Positions 41,458-51,228 are shown, numbered from the stretch's first letter. The stretch is DNA of 64,000 nt from DATAOG01 sp963753685 (GCA_963753685.1 CAVWDE010000021.1:62001-126000), one strand, 5' to 3'. Notes: a model not told the origin generated them from the letters alone. Numbers and translations are program-made.

Positions 41458-42631
41458 GTGACCCGAGCAAACTCCTTGACCCCATCCGAGATGCTGGCCC
41501 GCCTGGTCGGGTTCGACACCACCAGCCGCAACTCCAATCTCGCGCTGATCGAGTTCGTGCGCGACTACCTGGACCGGCTCGGGGTCGCCTCCGAGCTGGT
41601 GTTCGACGACAGCGGCGGGAAGGCCAATCTGCTGGCCACGATCGGCCCCGTTGAGCGGCCCGGCCTCGTGCTGTCCGGGCACACCGACGTCGTGCCGGTC
41701 GACGGCCAGGACTGGTCGAGCGATCCCTTCTGCGGCAGCGTGCGGGACGGCCGCCTGTACGGCCGCGGCACCGCCGACATGAAGGGCTTCATCGCGACCG
41801 TGCTGGCGCTCGTGCCCGAGCTTCTGCGAGCGGCGGCTGCGGGCACCGATCCACCTCGCGCTGAGCTACGACGAGGAAGTCGGCTGCAAGGGGGTGCCCC
41901 GTCTGCTCGATCATCTGGCCGCGCATCTGGCGGCGCTGCCCTTCGGCTGCGTGGTCGGCGAGCCGACCGCCATGCGGGTCGCCAACGGCCACAAGGGCAA
42001 GGCGGGCTACGCCTGCACCGTGACCGGCCTCGCCAGCCACTCGGCGCTCAATCATCTGGGCGTCAACGCGATCGAGATCGCGGCCGAGATCATCGTCCGT
42101 CTGCGCCGGCGTAACCTCGAGTTCCGGGCGCAGGGACCGTTCCAGGCCGGCTTCGATCCGCCGCACTGCACGGTCACCACCGGCGTCGTGCAGGGCGGCA
42201 CCGCCCTCAACATCGTGCCCGCCGGCTGCCGCTTCGAGTTCGAGTTCCGGACCCTGCCGGGCCAGGACCCGGCGGCGCTCCTGAAAGAGGTGCAGGCGTT
42301 CGCCGAGGCCGAGCTTGTGCCCGAGATGCGCGCGCGCCATCCCGATGCGGCGCTCGAGTGGCGGGAGCTGATGAGCTATCCGGCATTGGGCGGCGCCGGC
42401 CACTCGGCGATCGAGCAGCTCTGCTCTGGGCTCGCGGACGGCCGGCCGCCGGCCAAGGTCGCGTTCGGCACCGAGGCCGGCCTGTTCGCCGCGCGCGGCA
42501 TCGCGAGCGTGGTCTGCGGCCCGGGCGACATGACGGTCGCGCACAAGCCGGACGAATATGTCGAGCTGGCCGAGCTCGAGCGGTGCGCGGACTTTCTTCG
42601 CCGGCTGGTCGATCGGGCGGTGGCGGCCTGA
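41458..42631 (+). pseudogene. argE: Acetylornithine deacetylase, reading frame broken by one extra base
   Basis: The family (M20) removes acetate from N-acetylornithine in arginine synthesis. The first segment (GTG start, SEMLARLVGFDTTSRNSN, VLSGHTDVVPVDGQDW, LYGRGTADMKGF) has the zinc-binding His-x-Asp and Asp. From about 41840 the protein continues in the next frame (LALSYDEEVGCKG with the catalytic Glu-Glu, VVGEPTAMRVANGHKGK, LGGAGHSAIEQL, FGTEAGLF, VCGPGDMTVAHKPDEYV). All catalytic residues remain, and removing one base at about 41826-41850 restores a normal protein of about 390 residues. Confidence 0.85.
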
Positions 42632-42634
42632 CCG

Positions 42635-43582
42635 ATGCCCGAGGCTCCGGTCGAAATCGCGGCGCCGGACATCAGCGTCTACCAGCAGGGCAACACCGGC
42701 ATCCCCTACGTCACGACCTTCGAGAGCGGCCGGTCCGGACCGCATGCGGTGATCACGGCCCTGGTCCATGGCAACGAGCTGTGCGGCGCCTGGGCGCTGG
42801 TCAGGCTGTTCGAGCATGGCTTGCGGCCGCGCCGCGGCCGGCTGTCGCTCGCCTTCGTCAACACCGCCGCCTTCGAGCGCTTCGATCCCGTGCTGCCCAA
42901 GGCCAGCCGCTATGTCGACGAGGACTTCAACCGGGTCTGGGATCCGGCGACCCTGGACGGGCCGCGGCGCTCGATCGAGCTCGACCGGGCGCGTGCCATC
43001 CGGCCGCTGATCGAGAGCGCCGATGCTCTGCTCGATCTGCATTCGATGCAGCTCGCCGCGCCGCCGCTGCTGCTCTGCGGCCTCCCCGCCAAGGGCCGGC
43101 AGCTCGCCCGGGCGATCGGCTATCCCGGTCTGGTGGTCGCCGACGCTGGCCATCGGGGCGGCGCCCGGATGCGTGACTTTGGCGCCTTCGCGGACCCTGC
43201 CAGCCCGCGCGTGGCCATGCTGGTCGAGTGCGGGCAGCACTGGGCGGCGCGCAGCGTCGAGGTCGCGGTCGCGACCTGCGGTCGCTTTCTGGGCGCCCAG
43301 GGTCTGGTCGCGCCCGAAGCGCTGGCCGGGCTCGGCGGCGCCGCCGAGCCGGAGCCGCAACGGCTGATCGAGGTCACCCATGCGATCACGGTGAACGGCG
43401 GCCCGTTCCATTTCACCGAAGACTTCCGGGGTCTCGAGGTGGTGCCGAAGCGCGGCACGGTGATCGGTCACGACGGCGCCCATCCGGTGCGCACGCCCTA
43501 CGACAATTGCGTGCTGATCATGCCGTCGCGCCGGCTCGGGCCCGGCCTGACCGCGGTCCGCCTGGGCCGTTTCGTCGACTGA
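42635..43582 (+). CDS. Succinylglutamate desuccinylase/aspartoacylase-family zinc hydrolase
   Basis: A 315-residue M14-like zinc enzyme. Zinc ligands: His and Glu in ALVHGNELCG and His in LLDLHSMQLAAPPLL. The central VDEDFNRVWDP (Asn-Arg pair) is typical of AstE/AspA, and a catalytic Glu is probably in MLVECGQHW. It starts three bases after argE, so both are likely one transcript; an acyl-amino-acid substrate would fit, but the exact one is unknown. Confidence 0.88.
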   Translation: MPEAPVEIAAPDISVYQQGNTGIPYVTTFESGRSGPHAVITALVHGNELCGAWALVRLFEHGLRPRRGRLSLAFVNTAAFERFDPVLPKASRYVDEDFNRVWDPATLDGPRRSIELDRARAIRPLIESADALLDLHSMQLAAPPLLLCGLPAKGRQLARAIGYPGLVVADAGHRGGARMRDFGAFADPASPRVAMLVECGQHWAARSVEVAVATCGRFLGAQGLVAPEALAGLGGAAEPEPQRLIEVTHAITVNGGPFHFTEDFRGLEVVPKRGTVIGHDGAHPVRTPYDNCVLIMPSRRLGPGLTAVRLGRFVD

Positions 43583-43690
43583 CGCGCGCGCGCTCGCGCT
43601 GCCGCATCCTGGGCCTTGCTGCCGCCAGCCTGGAACTGAAGCAAGGCGCGGGCGGTTTCTGAGGCGGTTGCCAGAGCTCCAGGAACGTCC

Positions 43691-44488
43691 ATGACGCTCG
43701 CGCGGCGTGAGTTCGGATCGCAGACGGTCGAGGTCAACGGCCGGCCGATGTTCTTCCGCTCTTCTGCGGGCGAAGCGGCGGCCGGGCGGCCGGCGGTGGT
43801 GTTCGTGCACGGCTTCGTGCACGCGGGGTCTTACATGTTGCCAACGGCCGAGCATCTGGCGGCCGATTTTCGGGTCTTCGCGCCCGACCTGCCGGGCTTC
43901 GGCGAAAGCGCCGGGCCGCGACGTGCTCTGGACGTGGCAGAGCTCGGGGCAGCGCTCGCGGACTGGCTGGCGGCGATGGAGCTGCAGCAGGTGGCACTGC
44001 TCGCCAACTCCTTCGGCTGCCAGGTCGCGGTCGAATGCGTGCTCCCGAGCCCGGAGCGGGTGAGCCATCTCATCCTGCAGGGGCCGACCACCGATCCGGC
44101 GGCGCGCTCGCTGTTCGGACAGCTGCACGAGTGGTTCCAGAACTCACGCTTCGAGCCGCCGGTCAGCCACAACATGGTGCGCGACTATTGGAAGGCGGGG
44201 CTGCCGCGGGCCGTGGCGACCGCGCGCTACCTGCTGCGCGATGCGATCGAGGAGAAGCTGCCGCGGGTGCGGGTGCCGACGCTGGTGGTGCGCGGCGAGC
44301 ACGACCCGATGGTGCCCGAGCGGTGGGCGGAGGAGGTGGTGCGCCTCCTGCCGGAGGGGCGCCTCGCGACGATCCCGGGCGCGGCCCACACCGTGGTCTT
44401 CTTTGCTCCCCGCGAGTGCGCCGAGGTCGTGCGCGCCTTCCTGCTCGAGGGCGAGCCGGCCGCCAGAGCGACGGGCACTCGGGCATGA
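43691..44488 (+). CDS. Alpha/beta hydrolase
   Basis: A 265-residue alpha/beta hydrolase. Oxyanion region VVFVHGFVHAGSYMLP, nucleophile elbow LLANSFGCQVAVE (Ser), acid candidate in VVRGEHDPMVPE and His in IPGAAHTVVFF. Esterase, lipase or C-C hydrolase activity is possible. Its stop overlaps the start of the following 485-residue gene (ATGA), so the two proteins are probably made together. Confidence 0.88.
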   Translation: MTLARREFGSQTVEVNGRPMFFRSSAGEAAAGRPAVVFVHGFVHAGSYMLPTAEHLAADFRVFAPDLPGFGESAGPRRALDVAELGAALADWLAAMELQQVALLANSFGCQVAVECVLPSPERVSHLILQGPTTDPAARSLFGQLHEWFQNSRFEPPVSHNMVRDYWKAGLPRAVATARYLLRDAIEEKLPRVRVPTLVVRGEHDPMVPERWAEEVVRLLPEGRLATIPGAAHTVVFFAPRECAEVVRAFLLEGEPAARATGTRA

Positions 44489-45942
44489 GCGCGGGATCGC
44501 CCCCCTATATCGCCGATTTCGACTCCGCTTCCGCCATGCTGCGGGCGCTGTCCGCCTGCCTGCACGGCGAGGATTTCGCCAACCTCGGCATGTCCGCCTG
44601 GCTGCGGCCGCCGGTGCTCGCGACCGGCCTCTTGCCGCGGCGCGTCCGCGAGGCGGTCTACGCCTGGAGCGGCTGGGCCGAGGCGACCCCGGCGGCGCGG
44701 ATCGGCGAGGTCGACGCCGAGGAGATCGCGCGCTGGGTGGTCGGCTCCTATCCCAAGCGCCGCTACCCGGCGGTCGCGATCGGCTCGTCGAGCGGCGCGC
44801 TCGTCCATTTGTGCGCGGCGCTCGGCATTCCCTGGCTGCCGCAGACCTTCCTCGTGCCGGTGCGGCAGACCGACGTCGCGCCGGATGACCCGCGCCGCAG
44901 CATGGAAGTGGGCACGCCGCTCGGCCGGCGGCTGCTCGAGGCGAACCCCGACCTGCAGCTGCACCACATGCACGATCCCAATCAGGATCAGCTGATGGTC
45001 CGGCACATGACCTACTTTCGGGTCAAGCGACTGCGCCTCGGCCCGACGTTCGAGCGCTTCCTCGCGGACGCGCTGGCACCCGGCGGCACGATCCTGATCT
45101 CGGAATGCTCCAAGACCTGGCCCGTCACCCGGGTCGGCGAGCGGCACGTCTTCCAGTTCGGCGCGGTCGGCGGCCTCGAGCCCGAGGAGTACCGCGAGGC
45201 GAGCCCGCGGGTCGCGGCGTTCCTCGAGCGCTACGGCTCCGCGCGCCGCCGCTGGGACCCGCCCGCGCCGGACGGCGTGGCGCCGGAGGCGGAGTGGGGC
45301 TTCGAGGCGCCGCTTGGCGCCGACATCCTGCGCATCGCGCACCAACGCGGCTACCGGATCCGCCGCCTGATCTTCGATGATCCGGAGCACTTGAGCCCCT
45401 TGGTCGCCGAGCTCTACCGGTCGCGCTTGCGGGCGCGCGGGCTGCCGGCCGAGCGGCTGCTGGTCGAATCCTTCGCGCTGATGGCGCCGCTCTGGGCGCT
45501 GCGCTCCGGCTCGGTGCCGTTCTGGCTCACCTTCAACACCGAACCCTCGGCCGCCTGCCTCGAGCGCTACCTGGACGAGGCCGAGCCCTACGACGAGATC
45601 CTGATGATGCTGTTCGCCCACGGCACCGACAGCATCGGCCTCGCGTCGATCGAGCGCTGGCGCGGGCTGCTCGCCCGGGCCCGCGGGCGCGGCCGCTTTC
45701 TCGGGGTCGACGAGCGCAGCTACCCGCGCGATTTCGCGACCTTCGCCCGCTACCACGCGGCCCTTCCCGAGGTGCGAGACCCCGTCAACCTGGAGCCCTT
45801 AGGCTGGTCGGAGCTCGAGGACTTCATCGAGCGCCACCAGTCACGCTTCGCCGTGCGGTGGCTCACAGGCGAAGCCGCCGGCGTCCCTGACCATGCCTCG
45901 GTGTCGGGTCAGGCCGCAGAGGTCAGGGCCGGACTGCCGTGA
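44485..45942 (+). CDS. Protein of unknown function coupled to the hydrolase
   Basis: A 485-residue protein I do not recognise. It appears soluble and ordered, without signal peptide or membrane helix. Motif-like stretches are AVAIGSSSGALVHLCAALGIPWLP, LQLHHMHDPNQDQLMVRHMTYF, GGTILISECSKTWPVTRVGE, VPFWLTFNTEP and LMMLFAHGTDSIG. The GSSSGA loop near residue 98 sits between a strand and a helix as in nucleotide-binding or hydrolase folds, but no catalytic set can be assigned. It overlaps the upstream hydrolase by four bases and the convergent methyltransferase by 20 bases at its 3' end. Codon use matches the genome, so it does not look recently acquired. Confidence 0.8.
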   Translation: MSAGSPPYIADFDSASAMLRALSACLHGEDFANLGMSAWLRPPVLATGLLPRRVREAVYAWSGWAEATPAARIGEVDAEEIARWVVGSYPKRRYPAVAIGSSSGALVHLCAALGIPWLPQTFLVPVRQTDVAPDDPRRSMEVGTPLGRRLLEANPDLQLHHMHDPNQDQLMVRHMTYFRVKRLRLGPTFERFLADALAPGGTILISECSKTWPVTRVGERHVFQFGAVGGLEPEEYREASPRVAAFLERYGSARRRWDPPAPDGVAPEAEWGFEAPLGADILRIAHQRGYRIRRLIFDDPEHLSPLVAELYRSRLRARGLPAERLLVESFALMAPLWALRSGSVPFWLTFNTEPSAACLERYLDEAEPYDEILMMLFAHGTDSIGLASIERWRGLLARARGRGRFLGVDERSYPRDFATFARYHAALPEVRDPVNLEPLGWSELEDFIERHQSRFAVRWLTGEAAGVPDHASVSGQAAEVRAGLP

Positions 45943-46793
45943 CGTAGTGGAGCGTCGCCGGAATCCGGACTCCGTCCGCGCTCTGGTAGGGTCGGAAGCG
46001 CTCGCCGATCTCGAGCGCGATCGCCTGCCGGGTTGCCGGATCGGGCTCGCGGGCGTGGAGCAGGCGCGTGAGCGGGCCGACCTCGCAAGCGAACTCGGCC
46101 TCGGCCTCGGCGGTCGCGGCGCCCGGCATTTCGGTCGTCGCGGTCTCGATCGTGACCGCGGCGAACCCGGCCGCGGTCAGAATCTCCTCGACGTAATCGG
46201 TCTCGGCCAAGGCAAGCGGCCCCGGCGCCCGCGGCGGCTGCGGCTCGGGCGCTCCCAGCCAGCGCACGCCGACCGCGAGCGGCAGAGCGAACCACGGATT
46301 GTCGGCAAGCGGCGCCCAGCACACGAAGGCCAGCCGGCCGCCCGGCCGCAGCGCGCTCATCAGGTTGGCAAAGGCGGCGACCGGATCGCTGAAGAACATC
46401 ACGCCGAAGCGGGATAGCAGCAGATCGTGCGTCGGCCGGCTCGAAGGCGTGCGTCTGGGCGTCGGCGCGCAGGAAGCGCACGTGACCCTGGCCGCGCTCG
46501 GCGCTGCGGCGGCGTGCCAATGCCAGCATCGGCTCCGAGATGTCGACCGCCAGGACCGACCCCTCGCCGCCAACCCTCGCCGCCAGCTCGAGGGTCGTGG
46601 CACCGGTGCCACAGCCGACGTCGACCGCGCGCTCGCCGGGGTGGGGCGCCGCCCGCGCCAGCAGCTGCTCGCCGACCACAGCCAGCCGGGCATCGAGCGC
46701 TGCCTGGTGGGTGACCCATTGCTCACCGCGGACGTTCCAGTACTCGGCCTGGTCGGTGTTGGCGGGAAAGCGCTCCGCGAAGTCGTTGGTCAT
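45923..46793 (-). pseudogene. Class I SAM-dependent methyltransferase, reading frame broken by one extra base
   Basis: The first segment (ATG at 46793, NTDQAEYWNVRGEQWVTHQ, then VDVGCGTGATTLELA and VLAVDISEPMLALARRR, the SAM-binding motifs) reads to about 46435. From there HDLLLSRFGVMFFSDP and ALRPGGRLAFVCWAPLADNPWF continue in another frame to 45923. The span is 871 bases, one over a multiple of three, so one inserted base at about 46425-46440 explains the break. The repaired protein of about 289 residues resembles UbiE/COQ5-like or other small-molecule methyltransferases; the substrate is unknown. Confidence 0.8.
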
Positions 46794-46800
46794 CGGGGCC

Positions 46801-48147
46801 TCATGCTGCCTGCGCCGCTGAACCGAGCCAGACCGCGAGGTCGGCGAGCGCTCGCCGGGCCAGCGCTGGCTTGCGCTCGGCCCGCTTGACCGCGCGTCCG
46901 AGCGGCGGGAACAGGCCGAAGTTGACATTCATGGGCTGGAACGTTTCGGCGGCGGCGCCGCCCGTGATGTGGCCGAGCAGGGCGCCGAGCGCTGTGGTCG
47001 GCGGCGGTGACGTGAGCGTCTCGCCCTTGACCTCGGCGGCCGCGAACCGGCCCGCGAGGATGCCGATCGCGGCACTCTCGACGTAGCCCTCGACGCCGGT
47101 GATCTGGCCGGCAAAGCGGATGTGCGGGCGAACTTTGAGGCGCAGCTCCGGATCGAGCAGGCGCGGGCTGTTGATGAAGGTGTTGCGGTGCAGGCCGCCG
47201 AGACGCGCGAACTCGGCCCGCTCGAGGCCCGGGATCATGCGCAAGATCCGCCGTTGCTCGCCGTAGGTGAGCTTGGTCTGGAAGCCCACCATGTTGAACA
47301 GCGTGCCGAGCGCGTTGTCCTGGCGCAGCTGGACGACCGCGTAGGGCCGCTGCCCGGTCAGCGGGTCGGTCAGGCCGACCGGTTTCATCGGCCCGAAGCG
47401 GAGCGTCTCCGGCCCGCGCTCGGCCATCACCTCGATCGGCAGGCAGCCCTCGAAATAGGGCGTGCTCGCCTCCCAGTCCTTGAACGCGTGCTTGTCGCCG
47501 GTGAGCAGCGCCGCAACGAACGCCTGGTACTGGGCGTGATCGAGCGGGCAGTTGATGTAGTCGGCGGTGCCGCCGCCCGGGCCTGCCTTGTCGTAGCGCG
47601 ACTGGAACCAGGCGACATCGAGATCGATCGTCTCGCGGTGGACGATCGGCGCGATCGCATCGAAGAAGGCGAGCGCGTCCTCGCCGGTGACGGCGCGGAT
47701 CGATTCGGCGAGACCCGGCGAGGTGAGAGGGCCGGTCGCGACGATCACACTCCCCCAGGATGGATCGGGGAGGGCCGGCACCTCCTCGCGTCGGATCTCG
47801 ATCAGGGGTTCGGCGGCAAGCGCCGCTTCGACCGCGTTGGCAAAGCCGCCGCGGTCGACCGCGAGCGCACCCCCTGCCGGCAGCTTTTGCGCATCGGCCG
47901 CGGCCATGATCAGCGAGCCGGCGCGACGCATCTCCTCGTGCAGCAGGCCGACCGCGTTGTTGAGCGGGTCGTCGGAGCGGAACGAGTTGGAGCAGACCAG
48001 CTCGGCGAGCGTGCCGGTCTTGTGCGCATCGGTCGCGCGCAGCGGCCGCATCTCATGCAGCACCACGCGAACGCCGGCCCGCGCCACCTGCCAGGCCGCC
48101 TCGCTGCCGGCGAGCCCACCGCCGATCACCTGCAGTGGTCCGCTCAT
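46801..48147 (-). CDS. trmFO: tRNA m5U54 methyltransferase, folate-dependent TrmFO
   Basis: A 448-residue flavoenzyme that methylates U54 of tRNA using methylene-tetrahydrofolate. FAD-binding VIGGGLAGSEAAWQVARAGV, HKTGTLAELVCSNSFRSDD and LFNMVGFQTKLTYGEQRRI, plus MNVNFGLFPPL, are family hallmarks; the catalytic Cys is likely in ELVCSNS. Length is standard. The methyltransferase follows on the same strand 7 bases on. Confidence 0.96.
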   Translation of the reverse strand: MSGPLQVIGGGLAGSEAAWQVARAGVRVVLHEMRPLRATDAHKTGTLAELVCSNSFRSDDPLNNAVGLLHEEMRRAGSLIMAAADAQKLPAGGALAVDRGGFANAVEAALAAEPLIEIRREEVPALPDPSWGSVIVATGPLTSPGLAESIRAVTGEDALAFFDAIAPIVHRETIDLDVAWFQSRYDKAGPGGGTADYINCPLDHAQYQAFVAALLTGDKHAFKDWEASTPYFEGCLPIEVMAERGPETLRFGPMKPVGLTDPLTGQRPYAVVQLRQDNALGTLFNMVGFQTKLTYGEQRRILRMIPGLERAEFARLGGLHRNTFINSPRLLDPELRLKVRPHIRFAGQITGVEGYVESAAIGILAGRFAAAEVKGETLTSPPPTTALGALLGHITGGAAAETFQPMNVNFGLFPPLGRAVKRAERKPALARRALADLAVWLGSAAQAA

Positions 48148-48265
48148 CGTCCCGCCTTCTGGCTCTCCCCCCGGGGCATCGAGTGCGCCTGCGTGCTCCC
48201 TGCGATTCTACTATTGGGCGAGCGCGGCTTGAAGACCCCCTCGATAACCGCGGGCGCCGGCGCGA

Positions 48266-49297
48266 TCACATCAGTCCGGCCTGCTTGTAGTAGCGCTCCG
48301 CGCCCGGATGGAGCGGCGCCGAGAGCGACGCCTTGACCATGTCCTGCTTGTTGAGCGCGCCCAGGGCGGAGTTCAGCTTCTTGAAGCGATCGAAGTTCTC
48401 GAACACCGACTGGACCACCTCATAGACCTCTTCGTCGGGCATGGCACTCGAGGTCACCAGGGTCGCGCGCACGCCGAAGGTCTCGGTGTCGGTATCGTTG
48501 CCGGGATAGAAGCCGCCGGGGATGACCGCCTTGGAGTAGTAAGGCTTGGCCGCGATCAGCCGGTCGACCTCGGGTCCCGTGACCGGGATCAGCCGGGCGC
48601 TCACCCTCTTGGTCGCACCGAGGATCGCGGCCGAAGGGTAGCCGACCGTGAACACGATGGCGTCGACCTGGTTGGCGGCCAGCGCATCGGCCTGCTGGGT
48701 CGAGTCCAGCTCCGAGACGTAGGCGAAGTCCTTCATGGTCCAGCCCTTGGCCTGCATCAGCTGCTCCATGGTCGCGCGCTGGCCCGAGCCGGGGTTGCCG
48801 ATGTTGACCCGCTTGCCCTTCAGATCATCGAAGGTCCGGATGCCCGAATCGCTGCGCGCGACGACGGTGAACAGCTCCGGGTGAAGCGCGAACACGGCGC
48901 GCAGCTCGGGAAAAGCGCCCGCGGAGGCGAACGGCCCGCTGCCGTGGTAGGCCTCGAATTGCAGATCGCTCTGGACGATCGCCATGTCGAGCTTGCCCGA
49001 ACGCAGGCCATCGATGTTGGCGATCGAGCCCTCGGTGCTGACCGCCTCGCAGCTCGAGCCGTTCTGCTTGAGGGTCGGATTGGCGACGCGGCAGACGGCA
49101 CTGCCGACCTGGTAGTAGACGCCGGTGACGCCGGCCGTGCCGATATAGATGGTGCCGGGCGCCTTCGGCGCGGCCATGCCGGCCTCGGGCTGGTTGTGGG
49201 GCGCCGCCGGCGCCGGCGAAGGTCCACCGCTCGTACAGGCCGTGAGCGTTGCCGCGAGCACCAGAAGCGCGACCTGGCAGACGTTGGGGCGCATCAT
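48266..49297 (-). CDS. TAXI-family TRAP transporter solute-binding lipoprotein
   Basis: A 343-residue protein with lipobox LTAC (Cys 21). The mature domain starts TIYIGTAGVTGVYYQVGSAVCR, the TAXI signature, with CEAVSTEGSIANIDGLRSGKLDMAIVQSD in parts and KGKRVNIGNPGSGQRATMEQ. TAXI receptors deliver substrates to fused TRAP permeases; glutamate or dicarboxylates are known ligands in some. No permease gene lies in this window. The ATG pair at 49297/49294 has GGAGAAGGG just upstream. Confidence 0.92.
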   Translation of the reverse strand: MMRPNVCQVALLVLAATLTACTSGGPSPAPAAPHNQPEAGMAAPKAPGTIYIGTAGVTGVYYQVGSAVCRVANPTLKQNGSSCEAVSTEGSIANIDGLRSGKLDMAIVQSDLQFEAYHGSGPFASAGAFPELRAVFALHPELFTVVARSDSGIRTFDDLKGKRVNIGNPGSGQRATMEQLMQAKGWTMKDFAYVSELDSTQQADALAANQVDAIVFTVGYPSAAILGATKRVSARLIPVTGPEVDRLIAAKPYYSKAVIPGGFYPGNDTDTETFGVRATLVTSSAMPDEEVYEVVQSVFENFDRFKKLNSALGALNKQDMVKASLSAPLHPGAERYYKQAGLM

Positions 49298-49691
49298 CCC
49301 TTCTCCTCGGCTCGAGACGCCGGGCGAGTCGCCCGGCGGGCGCAGTTCTGCCTGCATTCGCGCGCGCGGGCAAGGCTGGCGGCGCACTCACCTGCCCAGG
49401 ACTGCGAGCGCCCGGGCATTCCCGCAACCACCCGCGAGCCGGTTGGATTCGAAGCAGCAGCCGGAGGAAGGCGTTGGTCTCGACCGGGTGGGTCAGCCAG
49501 TCGAGGTTGAGCGGGGCGGACGGGCTCGAACGGGTTTGGCCTCGGCACCTGCCACAAGGCTCCGCGATGCCCGTGGCCTCGAGCGCTGCCGCGAGCGCGA
49601 GCCACGGCAGCCGGAAGATAATGAAGCGCCGGTCTCGAAATCGTCCGCTCGAACTCACCGGGACTGACCCACGGGTTAACCGCCTTCCTTT
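49298..49691. other. Intergenic stretch without a supported gene
   Basis: This gap between divergent genes holds the upstream regions of the TAXI lipoprotein and the GDPD gene. I see no conserved protein, RNA or repeat. The frames that cross it have translations unlike known families. Confidence 0.5.
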
Positions 49692-50486
49692 ATGCTACCC
49701 TTCAAAATTCTAAGCCCTCCAGGTCGAAGCATGCAACGAGCAACCCAACCTGCACTGGCCATCCCGCGGCTGATCGGGCATCGGGGCGCGGCTGCGGCGG
49801 CGCCCGAGAACACCCTCGCAAGTCTCAGAAAAGCCAAGGAGCTCGGGGCGAGCTGGGTCGAATTCGATGTCAAGCTGACCCGCGACGGCGTGCCGGTGCT
49901 GATGCACGACGAGCGTCTCGAGCGGACCACCAGCGGGCGGGGCGAGGTGGCCATGACCACGCTGGAGGAGCTCCAGAACCTCGATGCCGGCAGCTGGTTC
50001 GCGCCCACCTTTCGGGGCGAGCGGGTGCCGACCCTGGAGGCGGCGCTGGCGCTGTGCGCCGAGCTCGGTCTCGGGATCAACGTCGAGATCAAGCCTTGCC
50101 CGGGGCGCGAGGTCGAGACCGCGCGGGTCGCGGTCGAGTCGTTGCGCGGGCTTTGGCCAGGCGACCGGCCGACCCCGCTGATCTCGAGTTTTGCGCACGC
50201 CTGCCTCGGGGTCGCGCGCGAGCTCGCACCGGAGATCCCGCGCGGCTATCTCGCCGGAAGCCTGCCGCGCCGCTGGCGCCAGGAGCTCACCGCCTATGGC
50301 TGCCGCACCCTGCATTTGAGCGACCGCCGGCTCAGCAGCAGGCAGCGCGCAGCCGTGCTGGCTGCGGGGGTGCCGCTGCTGCTCTACACGGTCAACGATC
50401 CGGAGCGCGCGCGAACCCTGCTGCGGGAGGGCGTCACGGCTGTCTTCACCGATCGGGTAAGCGAGGTGCTGGCGGCGCTGGACTGA
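49692..50486 (+). CDS. Glycerophosphodiester phosphodiesterase
   Basis: A protein of up to 264 residues that hydrolyses glycerophosphodiesters to glycerol-3-phosphate and an alcohol. Active-site motifs: LIGHRGAAAAAPENTLAS (His, Arg, Glu), VEFDVKLTRDGVPVLMHDERLERTT (Glu, Asp, His) and INVEIKP. ATG 49731 (MQRATQPALA) is an alternative start giving the family-standard N terminus. No signal peptide, so cytoplasmic (UgpQ-like). Confidence 0.93.
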   Translation: MLPFKILSPPGRSMQRATQPALAIPRLIGHRGAAAAAPENTLASLRKAKELGASWVEFDVKLTRDGVPVLMHDERLERTTSGRGEVAMTTLEELQNLDAGSWFAPTFRGERVPTLEAALALCAELGLGINVEIKPCPGREVETARVAVESLRGLWPGDRPTPLISSFAHACLGVARELAPEIPRGYLAGSLPRRWRQELTAYGCRTLHLSDRRLSSRQRAAVLAAGVPLLLYTVNDPERARTLLREGVTAVFTDRVSEVLAALD

Positions 50487-50499
50487 TCCAGAACGCTTG

Positions 50500-51192
50500 C
50501 TAGTAGCGGCGCATCAGCCCGACCAACCGGCCCTGGACCTTGACCCGGTTGGCGCCGAAGATCCGGGTTTCGTACTGTGGATTGGCGGCTTCGAGCGCGA
50601 TCGTGCCGCCCTTGCGCCGCATCCGCTTCAGGGTGACCTCGGATTCGTCGATCATCGCGACCACGATGTCGCCATTGTCGGCCGCGTCCCGGCGCTCGAT
50701 GACCACGATGTCGCCATCCTGGATGCCGGCCTCGATCATCGAATCGCCGACCACCTCGAGGGCATAGTGGTCGCCCGCGCTGCCGAGCAGATGCGGCGGC
50801 ACCGCGACCTGGGTGGTGTGGTCGCGCAGCGCCTCGATCGGCGTGCCGGCGGCGATCCGGCCGTAGAGCGGCAGGCTGAGCGTGCCGCCCTCCTCGGCCG
50901 CGAGGTCCGGCCGGGCGCCGAAATGCCCCTGAACCACGTTGGTCGCCGCGTCCGGCTCGGCGGCGTCGCCCCGCCAGTTCGCCGGCAGGCGGATCACCTC
51001 GAGCGCGCGCGCGCGGTACTGCAGGCGGCGGATGTAGCCGCGCTCCACCAAGCCGGTGATCAGCCGGTGGATGCCCGACTTGGATTTCAGCTTGAGCGCG
51101 TCCCGCATCTCTTCGAAGGAGGGCGGCACACCCTGATGGCTCAGATAGCTCTGGATAAACTGGAGCAACTGGTGCTGGCGCTGAGTGAGCAC
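50500..51192 (-). CDS. lexA: LexA repressor
   Basis: A 230-residue SOS repressor. N-terminal winged helix (1-65) with PPSFEEMRDALKLKSKSGIHRLI; cleavage site Ala115-Gly116 in GRIAAGTPIE; catalytic Ser151 in VVGDSMIEAG and Lys189 in SEVTLKRM. GTG start with GGAGGAGAG upstream. A GTTC-N7-GTTC box overlaps its own promoter, indicating autorepression. lexA beside moeA is typical of the class. Confidence 0.96.
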   Translation of the reverse strand: MLTQRQHQLLQFIQSYLSHQGVPPSFEEMRDALKLKSKSGIHRLITGLVERGYIRRLQYRARALEVIRLPANWRGDAAEPDAATNVVQGHFGARPDLAAEEGGTLSLPLYGRIAAGTPIEALRDHTTQVAVPPHLLGSAGDHYALEVVGDSMIEAGIQDGDIVVIERRDAADNGDIVVAMIDESEVTLKRMRRKGGTIALEAANPQYETRIFGANRVKVQGRLVGLMRRY

Positions 51193-51228
51193 CTCTCCTC
51201 CCCTTCTACGACCGCCCTTGTGCGTTTT

